Shown one piece after another: positions 28,433-36,719 of a DNA stretch of 64,000 nt. This stretch comes from Streptomyces sp. ITFR-21. GTDB lineage: Bacteria > Actinomycetota > Actinomycetes > Streptomycetales > Streptomycetaceae. The DNA is taken from positions 6,744,501-6,808,500 of the forward strand of contig NZ_CP134605.1 in assembly GCF_031844685.1 (NCBI RefSeq), in the 5' to 3' direction. Numbering within the stretch: position 1 is the stretch's first letter; each line of letters starts with the position of its first letter. The position numbers were made by a program, and so were the translations under genes. Under the pieces are notes generated by a model. It saw only the letters and a list, made by a program, of their open reading frames with translations. It did no database searches and was not told the origin of the DNA.

Positions 28433-28523
28433 ACGGGTACTCCCGAAGGGCGGTACGAAGCGGTGGGGGAAGGGGCGCGGCGGCGCGGGCGGTCGAGGCG
28501 GCGTGGGCTTGCGGACCGGGCCG

Positions 28524-29534
28524 TCACGCGGTGTCGGCGCGTTCGCGCTCCACCGCCTCGTACAGGGCCTTGATGTTCGCCGAGCCGAAGGTGCCCGCGC
28601 CCCGGCGCTCGATCAGCTCCAGGAAGAGGGTGTTGCGCGGGTGCGTGGAGCGGGTGAAGATCTGGAACAGCTGCCCGCCGTGGTCCTGGTCCACCAGCAG
28701 GTTCAGCTCCCGCAGCACCCCGGCCGCGATGCTGGTGCCGCCCAGCCGCTCCGGCAGCGCGTCGTAGTACGAGCCCGGCGTGGTCAGGAAGGTGACGCCG
28801 CGCCCGCTCAGCGTGCGGACCGCGCCGGCGATGTCGTCGGTGCGGAACGCCAGGTGCTGCACACCGGTGCCGCCGTGCGCGTCGAGGAAGCCGTCGATCT
28901 GGCCGGGTTCGCGCGCCGCGTCCGGTTCCAGCAGTGTCAGCGTCACCCCGCCGCCGGGGCTCTGCACCACCTCGGAGTTCATCGCCTGCGCGCCGATCTC
29001 CAGGTACTCGCTGAAGATCGCCGAGAAGCCCAGCGCCTCCCGGCTGTAGCGCACCGCCGCCGCCAGCTCGCCGGCCGGCACGCACACCGCCACATGGTCC
29101 ACCTCCTGGAGCAGCGCGCTGGGATCGGGCTCGAAGCCGGCCAGCAGCGGGTCGTCGCGGCCGACGAAACGCAGCGCCAGGTCGCCGTAGCCGGCCACCG
29201 TCGTCGCGTCGATCCGCACCGCGCCCCGGCGTACCGCCGCCTCGGTCCTGGCGAGCGCGTCCGCGGTGTCCTCGCAGGACAGCGCCAGGACCGCGACCCC
29301 GTCACCGTGCCTGCCGACGAAGGCGCTCACCGGGTCGCCGGGGTCCGCGGCCGAGCAGAGCACCACGGTGATGCCGCCCTGCCGGGCGGTCAGCCGGGTC
29401 AGACCGGGCCGGACCGGACCGGCGGCCGGGGCCGGCTCGGCGACGGTGAATCCGTAGTCGGCGCGCAGCGCCGCCGCGTACTTGTGCGCGTCCTCGCAGT
29501 GGAACTCCACGTAGGCGATGCCGTGGACGGTCAT
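28524..29534 (-). CDS. hmaS: 4-hydroxymandelate synthase (first Hpg enzyme)
   Basis: 336-aa Fe(II) enzyme that turns 4-hydroxyphenylpyruvate and O2 into 4-hydroxymandelate. Two vicinal-oxygen-chelate halves are present; metal ligands are His147 (EVDHVAVCV), His227 (GVQHLAF) and Glu306 (LFLELIER). The core GAQAMNSEVVQSPGGGVTLT and the C-terminal GAGTFGSANIKALYEAVE follow the hydroxymandelate synthases of glycopeptide producers rather than the longer HPPDs of tyrosine breakdown. Hmo and HpgT genes in the same cluster support this. The start overlaps the ketosynthase stop (ATGA). HPPD remains the main alternative. Confidence 0.87.
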   Translation of the reverse strand: MTVHGIAYVEFHCEDAHKYAAALRADYGFTVAEPAPAAGPVRPGLTRLTARQGGITVVLCSAADPGDPVSAFVGRHGDGVAVLALSCEDTADALARTEAAVRRGAVRIDATTVAGYGDLALRFVGRDDPLLAGFEPDPSALLQEVDHVAVCVPAGELAAAVRYSREALGFSAIFSEYLEIGAQAMNSEVVQSPGGGVTLTLLEPDAAREPGQIDGFLDAHGGTGVQHLAFRTDDIAGAVRTLSGRGVTFLTTPGSYYDALPERLGGTSIAAGVLRELNLLVDQDHGGQLFQIFTRSTHPRNTLFLELIERRGAGTFGSANIKALYEAVERERADTA

Positions 29535-30805
29535 GCGTCACTCCCCGGAGAGGTGGTACCGGTGCTCGGCGGCCCGAACACCAGGCTGAGGTTGTGTCCG
29601 CCGAAGGCGAAGGAGTTGGAGAGCACGGCCTGTGGCCGGCCGCGCCGCGCCGCGCCCCGCACATGGTCGAGGCCGTGCGCCGGGTCGGGCCGGTCGAGGT
29701 TGCGGGTCGGCGGCAGCACCCCGGCGGCCAGGGCCAGTACGCAGAAGGCCGCCTCGACCGCGCCGGACGCGCCCAGCAGATGGCCGGTCGCCCCCTTGGT
29801 CGAGCTGACCGGCGGGCCGTCCGCGCCGAACACCGCGCGCAGCGCGGCGGCTTCGGCGCTGTCGCCCAGCTTGGTGCCGGTCCCGTGCGCGTTGACGTAG
29901 CCGATGTCCCGCGGCGCGATCCCGGCCGAGCGCAGCGCGCCCCGCATCGCGTCGGCGGCGCCCTCCCCGTCGGGGCGCGGCATCGTCGGGTGGTGGGCGT
30001 CGGTGGACGCGCCCCAACCGGTCACGTCCGCGTACCCGGTGACGCCCCTGGCGCTGGCGTGCTCGGCCCGCTCCAGCACCAGCACGCCGCAGCCCTCACC
30101 CAGTACGAAGCCGTTGCGGCTGCCGTCGAACGGCCGGGAGGCGATTCCCGGGTCGCCCCAACCGGAGGCGAGCGCACGGGAGTTGGTGAAGGCGGCGGCG
30201 ATCGTCGGATGCAGCGGCGACTCGCTGCCGCCGCAGACCACGACATCGGCCTCGCCGCCGCGGATCAGCCGCAGCCCCTCCGCGATCGCCTGCGCCCCGG
30301 CCGCGCAGGCGGTGACCGGTGCCGCGCTGTAGCCGCGGATGCCGTGCGCGATGGCTACCCGTGCGGCGGCCATGTTGAACAGCATTCCCGGCAGCAGGTA
30401 CGGGCTGACCGCCGGCCGGCCGCGCGCCAGCCTGCGGTGCGACTGCTGCTCGAACGTCTCCAGACCGCCGCCCCCGGTGCCCAGCACCACCGCGCAGCGG
30501 TCCGCCGCCACGTCCTGCCCCACCCGGATTCCGGCGTCGGCGAGCGCGTCCGCCGACGCGGCGAGCGCCAGCAGCACGAAACGGTCCACCCACCGCGTCT
30601 CCTTCGGCGGCAGCACCTCGGTGGCCGCCAGTGCCGGCGCGATCCCGGCCGCCTCCAGCCAGCCGTGCGCGGCGTGGCCCTCCGGCGGGGCGCCGATCCC
30701 GCCCAGCCCCGCGGTGAGCGCGGCGAACACCTCGCCGGGCCTGCGCCCCAGCGGCGTGAACAGCCCGATCCCGGTGACGGTCGCCGCCGGGGTCCCGGCC
30801 GTCAT
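29531..30805 (-). CDS. Beta-ketoacyl-ACP synthase (FabF/KS-alpha type)
   Basis: 424-aa condensing enzyme with a full catalytic set: Cys167 in VTACAAGAQ, His in NAHGTGTKLGD, and Lys/His in SSTKGATGHLLGASGAVEAA. The C-terminal NSFAFGGHNLSLVF is typical. It should extend or acylate carrier-bound chains with the three ACPs of the cluster. It is coupled on both sides (ATGA to the upstream ligase gene and to hmaS), tying chain building and Hpg supply in one transcript. It has no ketoreductase or dehydratase partner in the window, so any reduction would use fatty-acid-synthase enzymes. Confidence 0.93.
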   Translation of the reverse strand: MTAGTPAATVTGIGLFTPLGRRPGEVFAALTAGLGGIGAPPEGHAAHGWLEAAGIAPALAATEVLPPKETRWVDRFVLLALAASADALADAGIRVGQDVAADRCAVVLGTGGGGLETFEQQSHRRLARGRPAVSPYLLPGMLFNMAAARVAIAHGIRGYSAAPVTACAAGAQAIAEGLRLIRGGEADVVVCGGSESPLHPTIAAAFTNSRALASGWGDPGIASRPFDGSRNGFVLGEGCGVLVLERAEHASARGVTGYADVTGWGASTDAHHPTMPRPDGEGAADAMRGALRSAGIAPRDIGYVNAHGTGTKLGDSAEAAALRAVFGADGPPVSSTKGATGHLLGASGAVEAAFCVLALAAGVLPPTRNLDRPDPAHGLDHVRGAARRGRPQAVLSNSFAFGGHNLSLVFGPPSTGTTSPGSDA

Positions 30806-32415
30806 CCGTCCACCCGCGCGAGGTGCCGTTCGCGCAGCAGCACCTTGCGGACCTTGCCGGTCGGCCCGAACGGGATGTCCTCGTCGGCGACCACCAGCAC
30901 ATCCCGTACGGTGGCCGCCACATGCGCGGGCAGCGCGGCCAGCACCTCCGCGCCGCGGTCGGCCGCCGGGTCGGCGCCGGCCGTCAGTTGGAGCAGCACG
31001 TCGGTGACCACCTTCTCCCCGCTGCGCACCGCGACCACCGTGCAGTCCAGCACCTGCGGGCAGGCGGCCAGCACCTGCTCCTCGGACAGCGCGGTGTGCA
31101 GCCGCAGGCCCCCGGGCAGGTCCACGGAGTCCACCAGCCGGTCGAGGTGGTAGTAGTAGCCCTCCTCGTCGCGGTACACGAGGTCACCGGTGAGGAAGTA
31201 GCCGCGCACCCGGGTCCGGTACGTCGTCGCCGAGTCGTTCCAGTAGCCGAGGGCGAGGGTGGGGGAGCGGGTGCCCAGCTCGCCGACCTCGCCCACTGGC
31301 AGCTCGGCGCCGTCCGGGCCCAGCACCGCGCAGTCCACGAAGGCGTGCGGGCGGCCCACGCACCGGCCGTAGCGCGCGGAGTCCGCGGAGTGGCTGATGA
31401 AGAAGTGCGAGTGGCCCATCTCGGTGGACCCCAGGCCGTCCACGAACACCGAGCCCGGCGTCCGCACCCGCCCGCCGCGCGCGGCCTGTTCGCGCGAGCC
31501 CACCGCGACCAGCCGCCTGATGTGCGCCTCATGGGCGCAGTCCCCGGTGTTCCACCACAGCGCCACCGACTCCAGGTCCCGCGCCGCCAGGTCGTGCCGC
31601 GCCAGGTCCGTCCAGGTGGTGGCGAAGCCGTAGACACTGCCCGGCCGCCAGCTCTCGATCGCGTCCAGCACCTGCGGGCCCGTCTGCCGGGAGAGCAGCA
31701 GCAGTTCGGAGCCGAAGCTGAGCGCGAGGTTGACCGCGATGAGGGTGGCCGCGTGCGGCGACGGCAGCGCGCTCAGCATCCGGTGCGAACCCTGCGGGCG
31801 CGGCAGGCCGAGCCGGTAGCGGATGGCGGCGTAGAGGCTGTCGTGCGAGTGCACCACGGCCTTGGGCAGGCCGGTGGTACCCGACGAGTGGGTGATCGCC
31901 ACCGGGTCGCCGCCCCAGTGCCGGTACGGGCTCGGGGCGGCCTGCGGGTCGCCCGCGCCGAGGGCGCCGGTCACGGCCAGTACGGTGTGCGGGCGGCCCG
32001 CCAGCGCGGCCAGATGCGCCTCGTCGGCCACGATCGGGACGCCGCCGAGCCGTTCGGCCAGGTAGCGGGCGGTGCGTTCGCCGTCCAGCAGCGGGTTGAC
32101 CAGCGCCGGGATCGCGCCCAGCCGGGCCAGCGCGAGGAACGCCAGTACGGTGTCGGCGGCGTTCGACGCCTGCACGGCGACGGGATCGCGGCGGCGTACG
32201 CCCTCGGAGTGCAGGGCGGCGGCCCTGGCCCGTACCGCGCGGTCGAGGTCGCGGGGTGTGAGCGGGGTGCCGGCCGAATGCCCGTCCACGGCGGTGTCGA
32301 AGGTGAGCGCGGGCCGGTCCGGGTCGAGGTCGCGCTCGATCCGGGTGGTCAGCACGTTGCCGGCGCCGACGGCCGGGTCACCGGCCAGCTCTGCGCGCAG
32401 GGTGCGGATGGTCAT
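30802..32415 (-). CDS. AMP-dependent ligase/synthetase (acyl or aminoacyl activating) 1
   Basis: 537-aa adenylate-forming enzyme. Core motifs are AITHSSGTTGLPKAVVHSHD (A3, P-loop like), DGLGSTEMGHS (A5), GYFLTGDLVYRDEEGYYYHL (A7) and a C-terminal FGPTGKVRKVLL with the A10 lysine. The Asp in LDRLVDSVDLPGG (A8) is present. It should activate a carboxylic acid and load it on CoA or a carrier protein; substrate specificity cannot be read reliably by eye. It lies 94 bp after the small ketosynthase-like gene and overlaps the KS gene downstream. Confidence 0.85.
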   Translation of the reverse strand: MTIRTLRAELAGDPAVGAGNVLTTRIERDLDPDRPALTFDTAVDGHSAGTPLTPRDLDRAVRARAAALHSEGVRRRDPVAVQASNAADTVLAFLALARLGAIPALVNPLLDGERTARYLAERLGGVPIVADEAHLAALAGRPHTVLAVTGALGAGDPQAAPSPYRHWGGDPVAITHSSGTTGLPKAVVHSHDSLYAAIRYRLGLPRPQGSHRMLSALPSPHAATLIAVNLALSFGSELLLLSRQTGPQVLDAIESWRPGSVYGFATTWTDLARHDLAARDLESVALWWNTGDCAHEAHIRRLVAVGSREQAARGGRVRTPGSVFVDGLGSTEMGHSHFFISHSADSARYGRCVGRPHAFVDCAVLGPDGAELPVGEVGELGTRSPTLALGYWNDSATTYRTRVRGYFLTGDLVYRDEEGYYYHLDRLVDSVDLPGGLRLHTALSEEQVLAACPQVLDCTVVAVRSGEKVVTDVLLQLTAGADPAADRGAEVLAALPAHVAATVRDVLVVADEDIPFGPTGKVRKVLLRERHLARVDG

Positions 32416-32509
32416 GGGGTGCCGATCTCCTTGGCTGTACAGGCGGTTCGCGGCATATCGGACATCGGGTGGGTGCGGGGCCCGCTTCCGGCAGGGGCGT
32501 CGGGCGCGG

Positions 32510-33073
32510 TCAGGGGCTGCGCGCGGCGTACAGGCCGGCCGTGACCGACCCGGGCCGCGCGCTGAGCACGAGGACGAGGTCGGCGTCCCCGTCCTCCAGC
32601 AGCAGTGCGACCTCCTCGGCCGGCCCGCCGTGGCCGGCCCCGAGCGCCACGACGGGTCCGGTCAGGTTCCAGCGCGAACTGATGTGGCCCAGCACGGCGT
32701 TCGGGTTCGACTGGAAGAAGAGCAGCGGCTGCACCCGCCGGCCCCCGTCCAGCGCGTCGGCGACGGCCTTGGCGGTCCCGGTGTCGCCCTCGGCGCTGAT
32801 CAGCAGTACGGCCACCGTGTCGGCGGCCGATCCGGGCGGTTCGCCGTAGTGCCGGCGCAGACACCGGTCGGCGGCCGCCGCGATCGCCGGGCTGAACTCC
32901 GACACGACGAACCCGGCGACACCGGGCGGCGGGCCCTCCTCGGCGGTCCACCGCCCTTCGGCGAGCAGCCGGGGGGCTGTCCCGGGGACGGCCGCGGGCG
33001 GCGCGGCCGGCCGTCCGGCGGCCGGGGCGGGCACGGATCCGGGTTCGGCCGCCCGCGGCGGCGCGCCGGTCAT
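32510..33073 (-). CDS. Small ketosynthase-like protein (Ketoacyl-synt_2 type)
   Basis: 187-aa protein with a Pro/Ala-rich first 30 residues, then a fragment of thiolase fold: VAGFVVSEFSPAIAAAADRC, LLFFQSNPNAVLGHISSRWN, LTGPVVALGAGHGGPAEEVA and DADLVLVLSA. This resembles the short N-terminal ketosynthase-like proteins (PF13723) found in aryl-polyene and similar clusters. The nucleophilic Cys position is not occupied, so it is likely a non-catalytic partner, perhaps completing the atypical ketosynthase encoded just upstream. The start overlaps that gene's stop (ATGA). Confidence 0.65.
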   Translation of the reverse strand: MTGAPPRAAEPGSVPAPAAGRPAAPPAAVPGTAPRLLAEGRWTAEEGPPPGVAGFVVSEFSPAIAAAADRCLRRHYGEPPGSAADTVAVLLISAEGDTGTAKAVADALDGGRRVQPLLFFQSNPNAVLGHISSRWNLTGPVVALGAGHGGPAEEVALLLEDGDADLVLVLSARPGSVTAGLYAARSP

Positions 33074-34416
33074 GCCGCCGCCAGCACGAGCGCTGTGTTG
33101 GCGCCGCCGAAAGCGGCGTTGAGGGTGAGGGCGTGGGCCGGGGGGCGGTCGGGCGGCGGATCCGCGGGCAGGTGCGGGCGGACTCCGCACTCGGGGTCGG
33201 CGCCGAGCCACCCGGCGGTGGCGGGCAGCGGCGGACCGACGGGAGCGTGGTGCGCGCGGTCGGGGCCGGCCGGGTGCGGCGGGACGGACACCGGGTCGGC
33301 CGGGTCCCGGTGGCCGGGCGCCTGCCGGGACGTGCCGGTCGGGGGCGGCGCCGGGCTCCGGTGGCCGCCGGCCGCACCCGCCCGCGGGCCGACGGGGGCG
33401 CCGGGGCCGGGTGCGCCGGCCCGCGCGTCGCCGTCGGCGCCGTCCGCGCCGGGGCGGGGCACGCTCCCGGCGGCCGGCGCCGCGGGCGGCGGGCCGTCGA
33501 ACCCGGGCAGGTCGCAACTCCCCGGCAGGCACGCGACGGTGACCGCCAGTTCGAGGAGCGCCGACGCCTCGAGGGCGTGGCCGTGCACGGACTTGGTGGC
33601 GCCGATCGGCGGCCGGGGACCGGCCGCGCCGAACAGCAGCCGCAGCGCCGCCGACTCGGAGCGGTCGCCGAGGGCGGAGCCCACGCCGTTGGCGTTGACG
33701 TAGTCCAGGTCGGCGGGGGAGAGCGACGCGCGGGCGAGGGCGGAGCGCGCGGCACGGGCCAGCCCGCCGCCGTCGGGGGCGGGGCGGCAGACATGGTGCG
33801 CGTCGCCGGCCCGGCCCCAGCCGGCCAGCCTGGCCAGCGCGCGGGCGGCCCGGGGGCCGGCCGAGGCGGCGGACTCCAGGACCACGGCCACCACCGCGTC
33901 GCCGAGCAGGATGCCGCCGCGGTCCCGGCTGAACGGCCGTACCGAGCCATCGCGGGACAGCGCCCGGCCCGCCGCGAAGAGGGCGTACGTGTCGCGTTCG
34001 ACCAGGTAGCCGGCCGCGACCACGACCCGGTCCTGCCGCCCCGAACGGATCGCCGCGGCGGCGTCGGCGACCGCGGTGGACGCGGCCACACACGCGCCGG
34101 TGTAGACCCGCGCCGCCGGGTCCACCGCCTCGACCACCGCGGCCGTCCGCTCGTCGGCGTGCGCGGCCAGCAGCAGCGGCGCCCCCGCCGGGCACCCCGC
34201 CTGCGCGCGGGCCTCGGCGACGACCTCGGCCAGCAGCGGCCCGAGCGCGGGCGAACCGTCCAGGGTCGCGGCGGGCGCCGGCGCCCCGGCGAAGCGGTCG
34301 ACCGGCCGGAACAGCGGACGGCCGGCGGCGGTCGCCGCGTACAGCCGTGCCAGGCCGGGCCCGGCGGCGCTGCGCACCGCGAGGCCGGTGACCAGGACGG
34401 TGGGGACCGTGGTCAT
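33070..34416 (-). CDS. Atypical ketosynthase with His-to-Asn change and long C-terminal linker
   Basis: 448-aa ketosynthase-fold protein. Cys109 (YTGACVAAST) is kept, unlike a true chain-length factor where Gln is usual. The first catalytic His is Asn243 (NANGVGSALGD), while GATKSVHGHALEASA keeps the second His. Between residues about 303 and 427 a Pro/Ala/Gly-rich insertion separates the core from the final strand NAAFGGANTALVL. Loss of one His suggests acyl transfer or a scaffold role rather than normal decarboxylative condensation. It is flanked by overlapping ACP and small-KS genes. Confidence 0.78.
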   Translation of the reverse strand: MTTVPTVLVTGLAVRSAAGPGLARLYAATAAGRPLFRPVDRFAGAPAPAATLDGSPALGPLLAEVVAEARAQAGCPAGAPLLLAAHADERTAAVVEAVDPAARVYTGACVAASTAVADAAAAIRSGRQDRVVVAAGYLVERDTYALFAAGRALSRDGSVRPFSRDRGGILLGDAVVAVVLESAASAGPRAARALARLAGWGRAGDAHHVCRPAPDGGGLARAARSALARASLSPADLDYVNANGVGSALGDRSESAALRLLFGAAGPRPPIGATKSVHGHALEASALLELAVTVACLPGSCDLPGFDGPPPAAPAAGSVPRPGADGADGDARAGAPGPGAPVGPRAGAAGGHRSPAPPPTGTSRQAPGHRDPADPVSVPPHPAGPDRAHHAPVGPPLPATAGWLGADPECGVRPHLPADPPPDRPPAHALTLNAAFGGANTALVLAAA

Positions 34417-34649
34417 CGCGTGGCCGCCTCCTCAAGCACCGCCGACAGCACCGCCACCGCGTCGTCGATGGTGTGCACCGAGTCGAACTGATGCTCCGTC
34501 AGGTCGATCTCCACGTCGTGCTCCTGCTCCAGCTCCGCCAGCAGCCAGGTGAGTTCGAGCGACCCGATGTGCTCGTCCAGTTGCTCGGGGGCGCGGTCGC
34601 CGAAGCGGGCCAGCATGGTCACCACCTGCTCGCGGGACAGCGCTCTCAC
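34413..34649 (-). CDS. Acyl carrier protein 2
   Basis: 78-aa carrier protein from a GTG start overlapping the previous ACP stop (GTGA). The phosphopantetheine serine is in HIGSLELTWLLAELEQEHDV, where GSL replaces the usual DSL. Acidic helix III (FDSVHTIDDAVAVLSAVLEE) is typical. Overlap with the atypical ketosynthase gene suggests that this is its partner. Confidence 0.88.
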   Translation of the reverse strand: MRALSREQVVTMLARFGDRAPEQLDEHIGSLELTWLLAELEQEHDVEIDLTEHQFDSVHTIDDAVAVLSAVLEEAATR

Positions 34650-34924
34650 GACGCGCTCGCCACCGGTTCGCCGCCCGCGGCCGCGAGCCGCTGGGCCACC
34701 TCGGCGGTGAACTCGTCCAGCGTCATCAGCGCGGTGTGCTCCATGTCGTCCAGCTCGAAGTGCACCCCGTACTCCTCCTCGACCTGGACCGACAGGTCCG
34801 CCAGGGCCAGGGACTCCAGGTCGAGACCGGCCGGGCCGAGGTCGGTGTCGCCGGTCACCTCCAAGACGTCGTAGTTCATCTCGGTGAGCGCGGACAGCAC
34901 GAACGCGCGGATCTTCTCCTGCAT
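34646..34924 (-). CDS. Acyl carrier protein 1
   Basis: 92-aa carrier protein, first gene after the hairpin at 34952-35013. The modified serine is in GLDLESLALADLSVQVEEEY (ESL for DSL). The C-terminal extension is Ala-rich. Two ACPs in tandem often split roles, one for starter or amino-acid loading and one for chain extension; which is which is not visible. Confidence 0.9.
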   Translation of the reverse strand: MQEKIRAFVLSALTEMNYDVLEVTGDTDLGPAGLDLESLALADLSVQVEEEYGVHFELDDMEHTALMTLDEFTAEVAQRLAAAGGEPVASAS

Positions 34925-34951
34925 GGGTACTCCTCGGTGCACAGCGGGATC

Positions 34952-35013
34952 GGCTTCCCGCGGCACGCGTCCGGCCGGTGTCTGGCCCGGCCGGACGCAT
35001 GCCGCGGGAAGCC
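34952..35013 (-). terminator. 27-bp near-perfect inverted repeat before ACP1
   Basis: Arms 34952-34978 and 34987-35013 pair at 26 of 27 positions around an 8-base loop; the one mismatch becomes a G-U-like pair in one strand. Arms begin GGCTTCCCGCGG. It lies between the ligase-2 stop (35156) and the ACP1 start (34924), inside a row of genes all read leftward. It may end the ligase-2 transcript, or attenuate the long ACP1-to-DUF3050 operon. Confidence 0.7.
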
Positions 35014-35155
35014 CTGGGACAAGGGGGGCGCCGGGGAGCCCGGCCCGGCCGGTGCGGGCCGGTACGGGCGCCGCGACGCGCGCCGGTAGGTGAACGGGGT
35101 GCGGAGGTGCCGGTGGTACGGAGGGTGTCGGCGGATACGGGGAAGCCGGACCGGC

Positions 35156-36502
35156 TTACGGGTGTCCGGCGGCGTGCTCGCGCAGCGTGGCGGCGCTGCG
35201 CAGCAGTTTGCCGGTGGCGGTGCGCGGCAGTGCGGGCAGTACCGCCATCCGGCGGGGCAGCTTGTAGCCGGCCAGCCGCTCCGCGAGCAGCTCGCGCAGC
35301 CGCTCGGGACCGGTGTCGCGGCCGGAGACATAGGCTTCGATGGCGCCGTCGTGGAACAGCACCACCGCCTCCTCCACGTCGGGCAGCGCGGTGAGCGTCT
35401 GCTCGACCTCGTTGAGGTCGACCTTGAGCCCGCCGATCGACACCTGCGAGTCACGCCGTCCGTGAACGGTGACGCGGCCGGTGCCGGGATCGAGCGAGGC
35501 CGCGTCGCGGGTGTGCAGCAGCCCCTCGGACCAGCGGGTCGGATCGGTCTGCCCGAGATAGGGTGAGTCGGGCATCCGGATGTGCAACTCGCCGTCGGCG
35601 ACGGACAGTTCCATGCCGTGCACAGGGTCGAGCCAGGGCCGCAGCCGCCCGGAGGGGTCGGTGGCGATGACCCCGGTCTCGGTCATCCCGTACATGGTGC
35701 CCAGCGGGACCCCGTAGCGTTCGGTGAACGCCTCGGCGACTCCCGGGCGGACCAGCTCACCGGCCACGATCATGCGGCGGAGCCGGGGCAGTGGGGGCGG
35801 TGCCTTGCGGCCCGCCAGCAGTTCGGCGTGGAACGGCACGCCGATGATCGTGGTGGGTGCGTCGCGGCGGCCGACTGCGGCCAGCACGCCGGCCGGCGTC
35901 ATCCGGTCGGGCAGTACCAACTCCGCGCCGGAGTGCAGGGCGTTGAGCAGCCCGCCGACCAGGCCCAGCACATGTACCAGCGAGGACAGCAGCACTACGC
36001 GCTCACCGCGCCCGGGGAACTCCGGCAGCCGTGCGTAGCGGTCGAGTTCGCGTTCCAGGTCGGCGGCCGTCCGGCCGATCGCCTTGGACCGCCCGGTCGA
36101 GCCGGAGCTGAGCTGGACCACCACGTGGTCGGTCGTCGCGGGCCGGCCGCCCGGCAGCGCCGTCGGTGTGCCGTCCTCGCCGGTCACCAGGTACTGCGGA
36201 CGCAGTGCTTCCAGCGCCGCGTCGACCTCGGCGTCGGTGAGCCGGTGGTCGAGCAGGACTGCCTGCGCGCCGCCGCGCCACACCGCGAGCAGGGTAGTGA
36301 CGAAGCCGGCGCCGGGTGCCATCCGCAGGCCCACCGTCCCGCCCCGCGGCATCCCGGCCCCGGCGAGCACCTGCTGGCGTGCGACCACCGCCCGGCGCAG
36401 GGCGGCCCGGTCGACCGGCCGGCCCAGGTCGAGGCACGGCTGGGCGCCGGCGTCCGGGAGAAGTACGCGGTCCACCCAGTCGGGCTGTTCGTTGAGGGGC
36501 AA
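35156..36502 (-). CDS. AMP-dependent ligase/synthetase 2
   Basis: 448-aa, short for the family. Motifs present are VVQLSSGSTGRSKAIGRT (A3), MYGMTETGVIA (A5), LLHTRDAASLDPGTGRVTVH (A7), HGRRDSQVSIGGLKVDLNEV (A8) and PRTATGKLLR with the A10 lysine. The form resembles stand-alone acyl-ACP or aminoacyl ligases of dissociated NRPS lines. The TTG start has GGAG five bases upstream. It is divergent from hmo, 217 bp apart. Loading of Hpg or of an acyl group on an ACP are both open. Confidence 0.85.
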   Translation of the reverse strand: MPLNEQPDWVDRVLLPDAGAQPCLDLGRPVDRAALRRAVVARQQVLAGAGMPRGGTVGLRMAPGAGFVTTLLAVWRGGAQAVLLDHRLTDAEVDAALEALRPQYLVTGEDGTPTALPGGRPATTDHVVVQLSSGSTGRSKAIGRTAADLERELDRYARLPEFPGRGERVVLLSSLVHVLGLVGGLLNALHSGAELVLPDRMTPAGVLAAVGRRDAPTTIIGVPFHAELLAGRKAPPPLPRLRRMIVAGELVRPGVAEAFTERYGVPLGTMYGMTETGVIATDPSGRLRPWLDPVHGMELSVADGELHIRMPDSPYLGQTDPTRWSEGLLHTRDAASLDPGTGRVTVHGRRDSQVSIGGLKVDLNEVEQTLTALPDVEEAVVLFHDGAIEAYVSGRDTGPERLRELLAERLAGYKLPRRMAVLPALPRTATGKLLRSAATLREHAAGHP

Positions 36503-36719
36503 CGGAACTCCACGCGACAGAAGACTACGAAGGCGGAAATGTGCGGTGAAGAGCTTTTAAGTACGGTGAATTGACCGAATGTGAGGTGATCCCCGTCGGT
36601 CGACACTGGCACAGTGCCGGTCGGCCAGTCAAGGTCTATACCAATGCCCGAACTGCCTCTAGGCTCCTTGCGGCTGACCCCGGTTGACGACCAGTCAGAG
36701 ATGGAGGAGCGGCACTTCC
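36503..36719. promoter_or_regulatory. Divergent control region between ligase 2 and hmo
   Basis: The most A/T-rich gap of the cluster, including CTTTTAAGTACGG near 36552, TTGACC near 36572, a small CACTG/CAGTG inverted repeat near 36605 and a TTGACG near 36684. It must serve at least two promoters, leftward for ligase 2 and rightward for hmo. No known regulator site was recognised, and no pathway regulator gene lies inside the cluster. Confidence 0.5.

Noticed and set aside
28524..29534. Tyrosine-degradation HPPD
   Set aside because: Length and C-terminal block fit hydroxymandelate synthase better and hmo and hpgT are close; HPPD is kept only as the main alternative.
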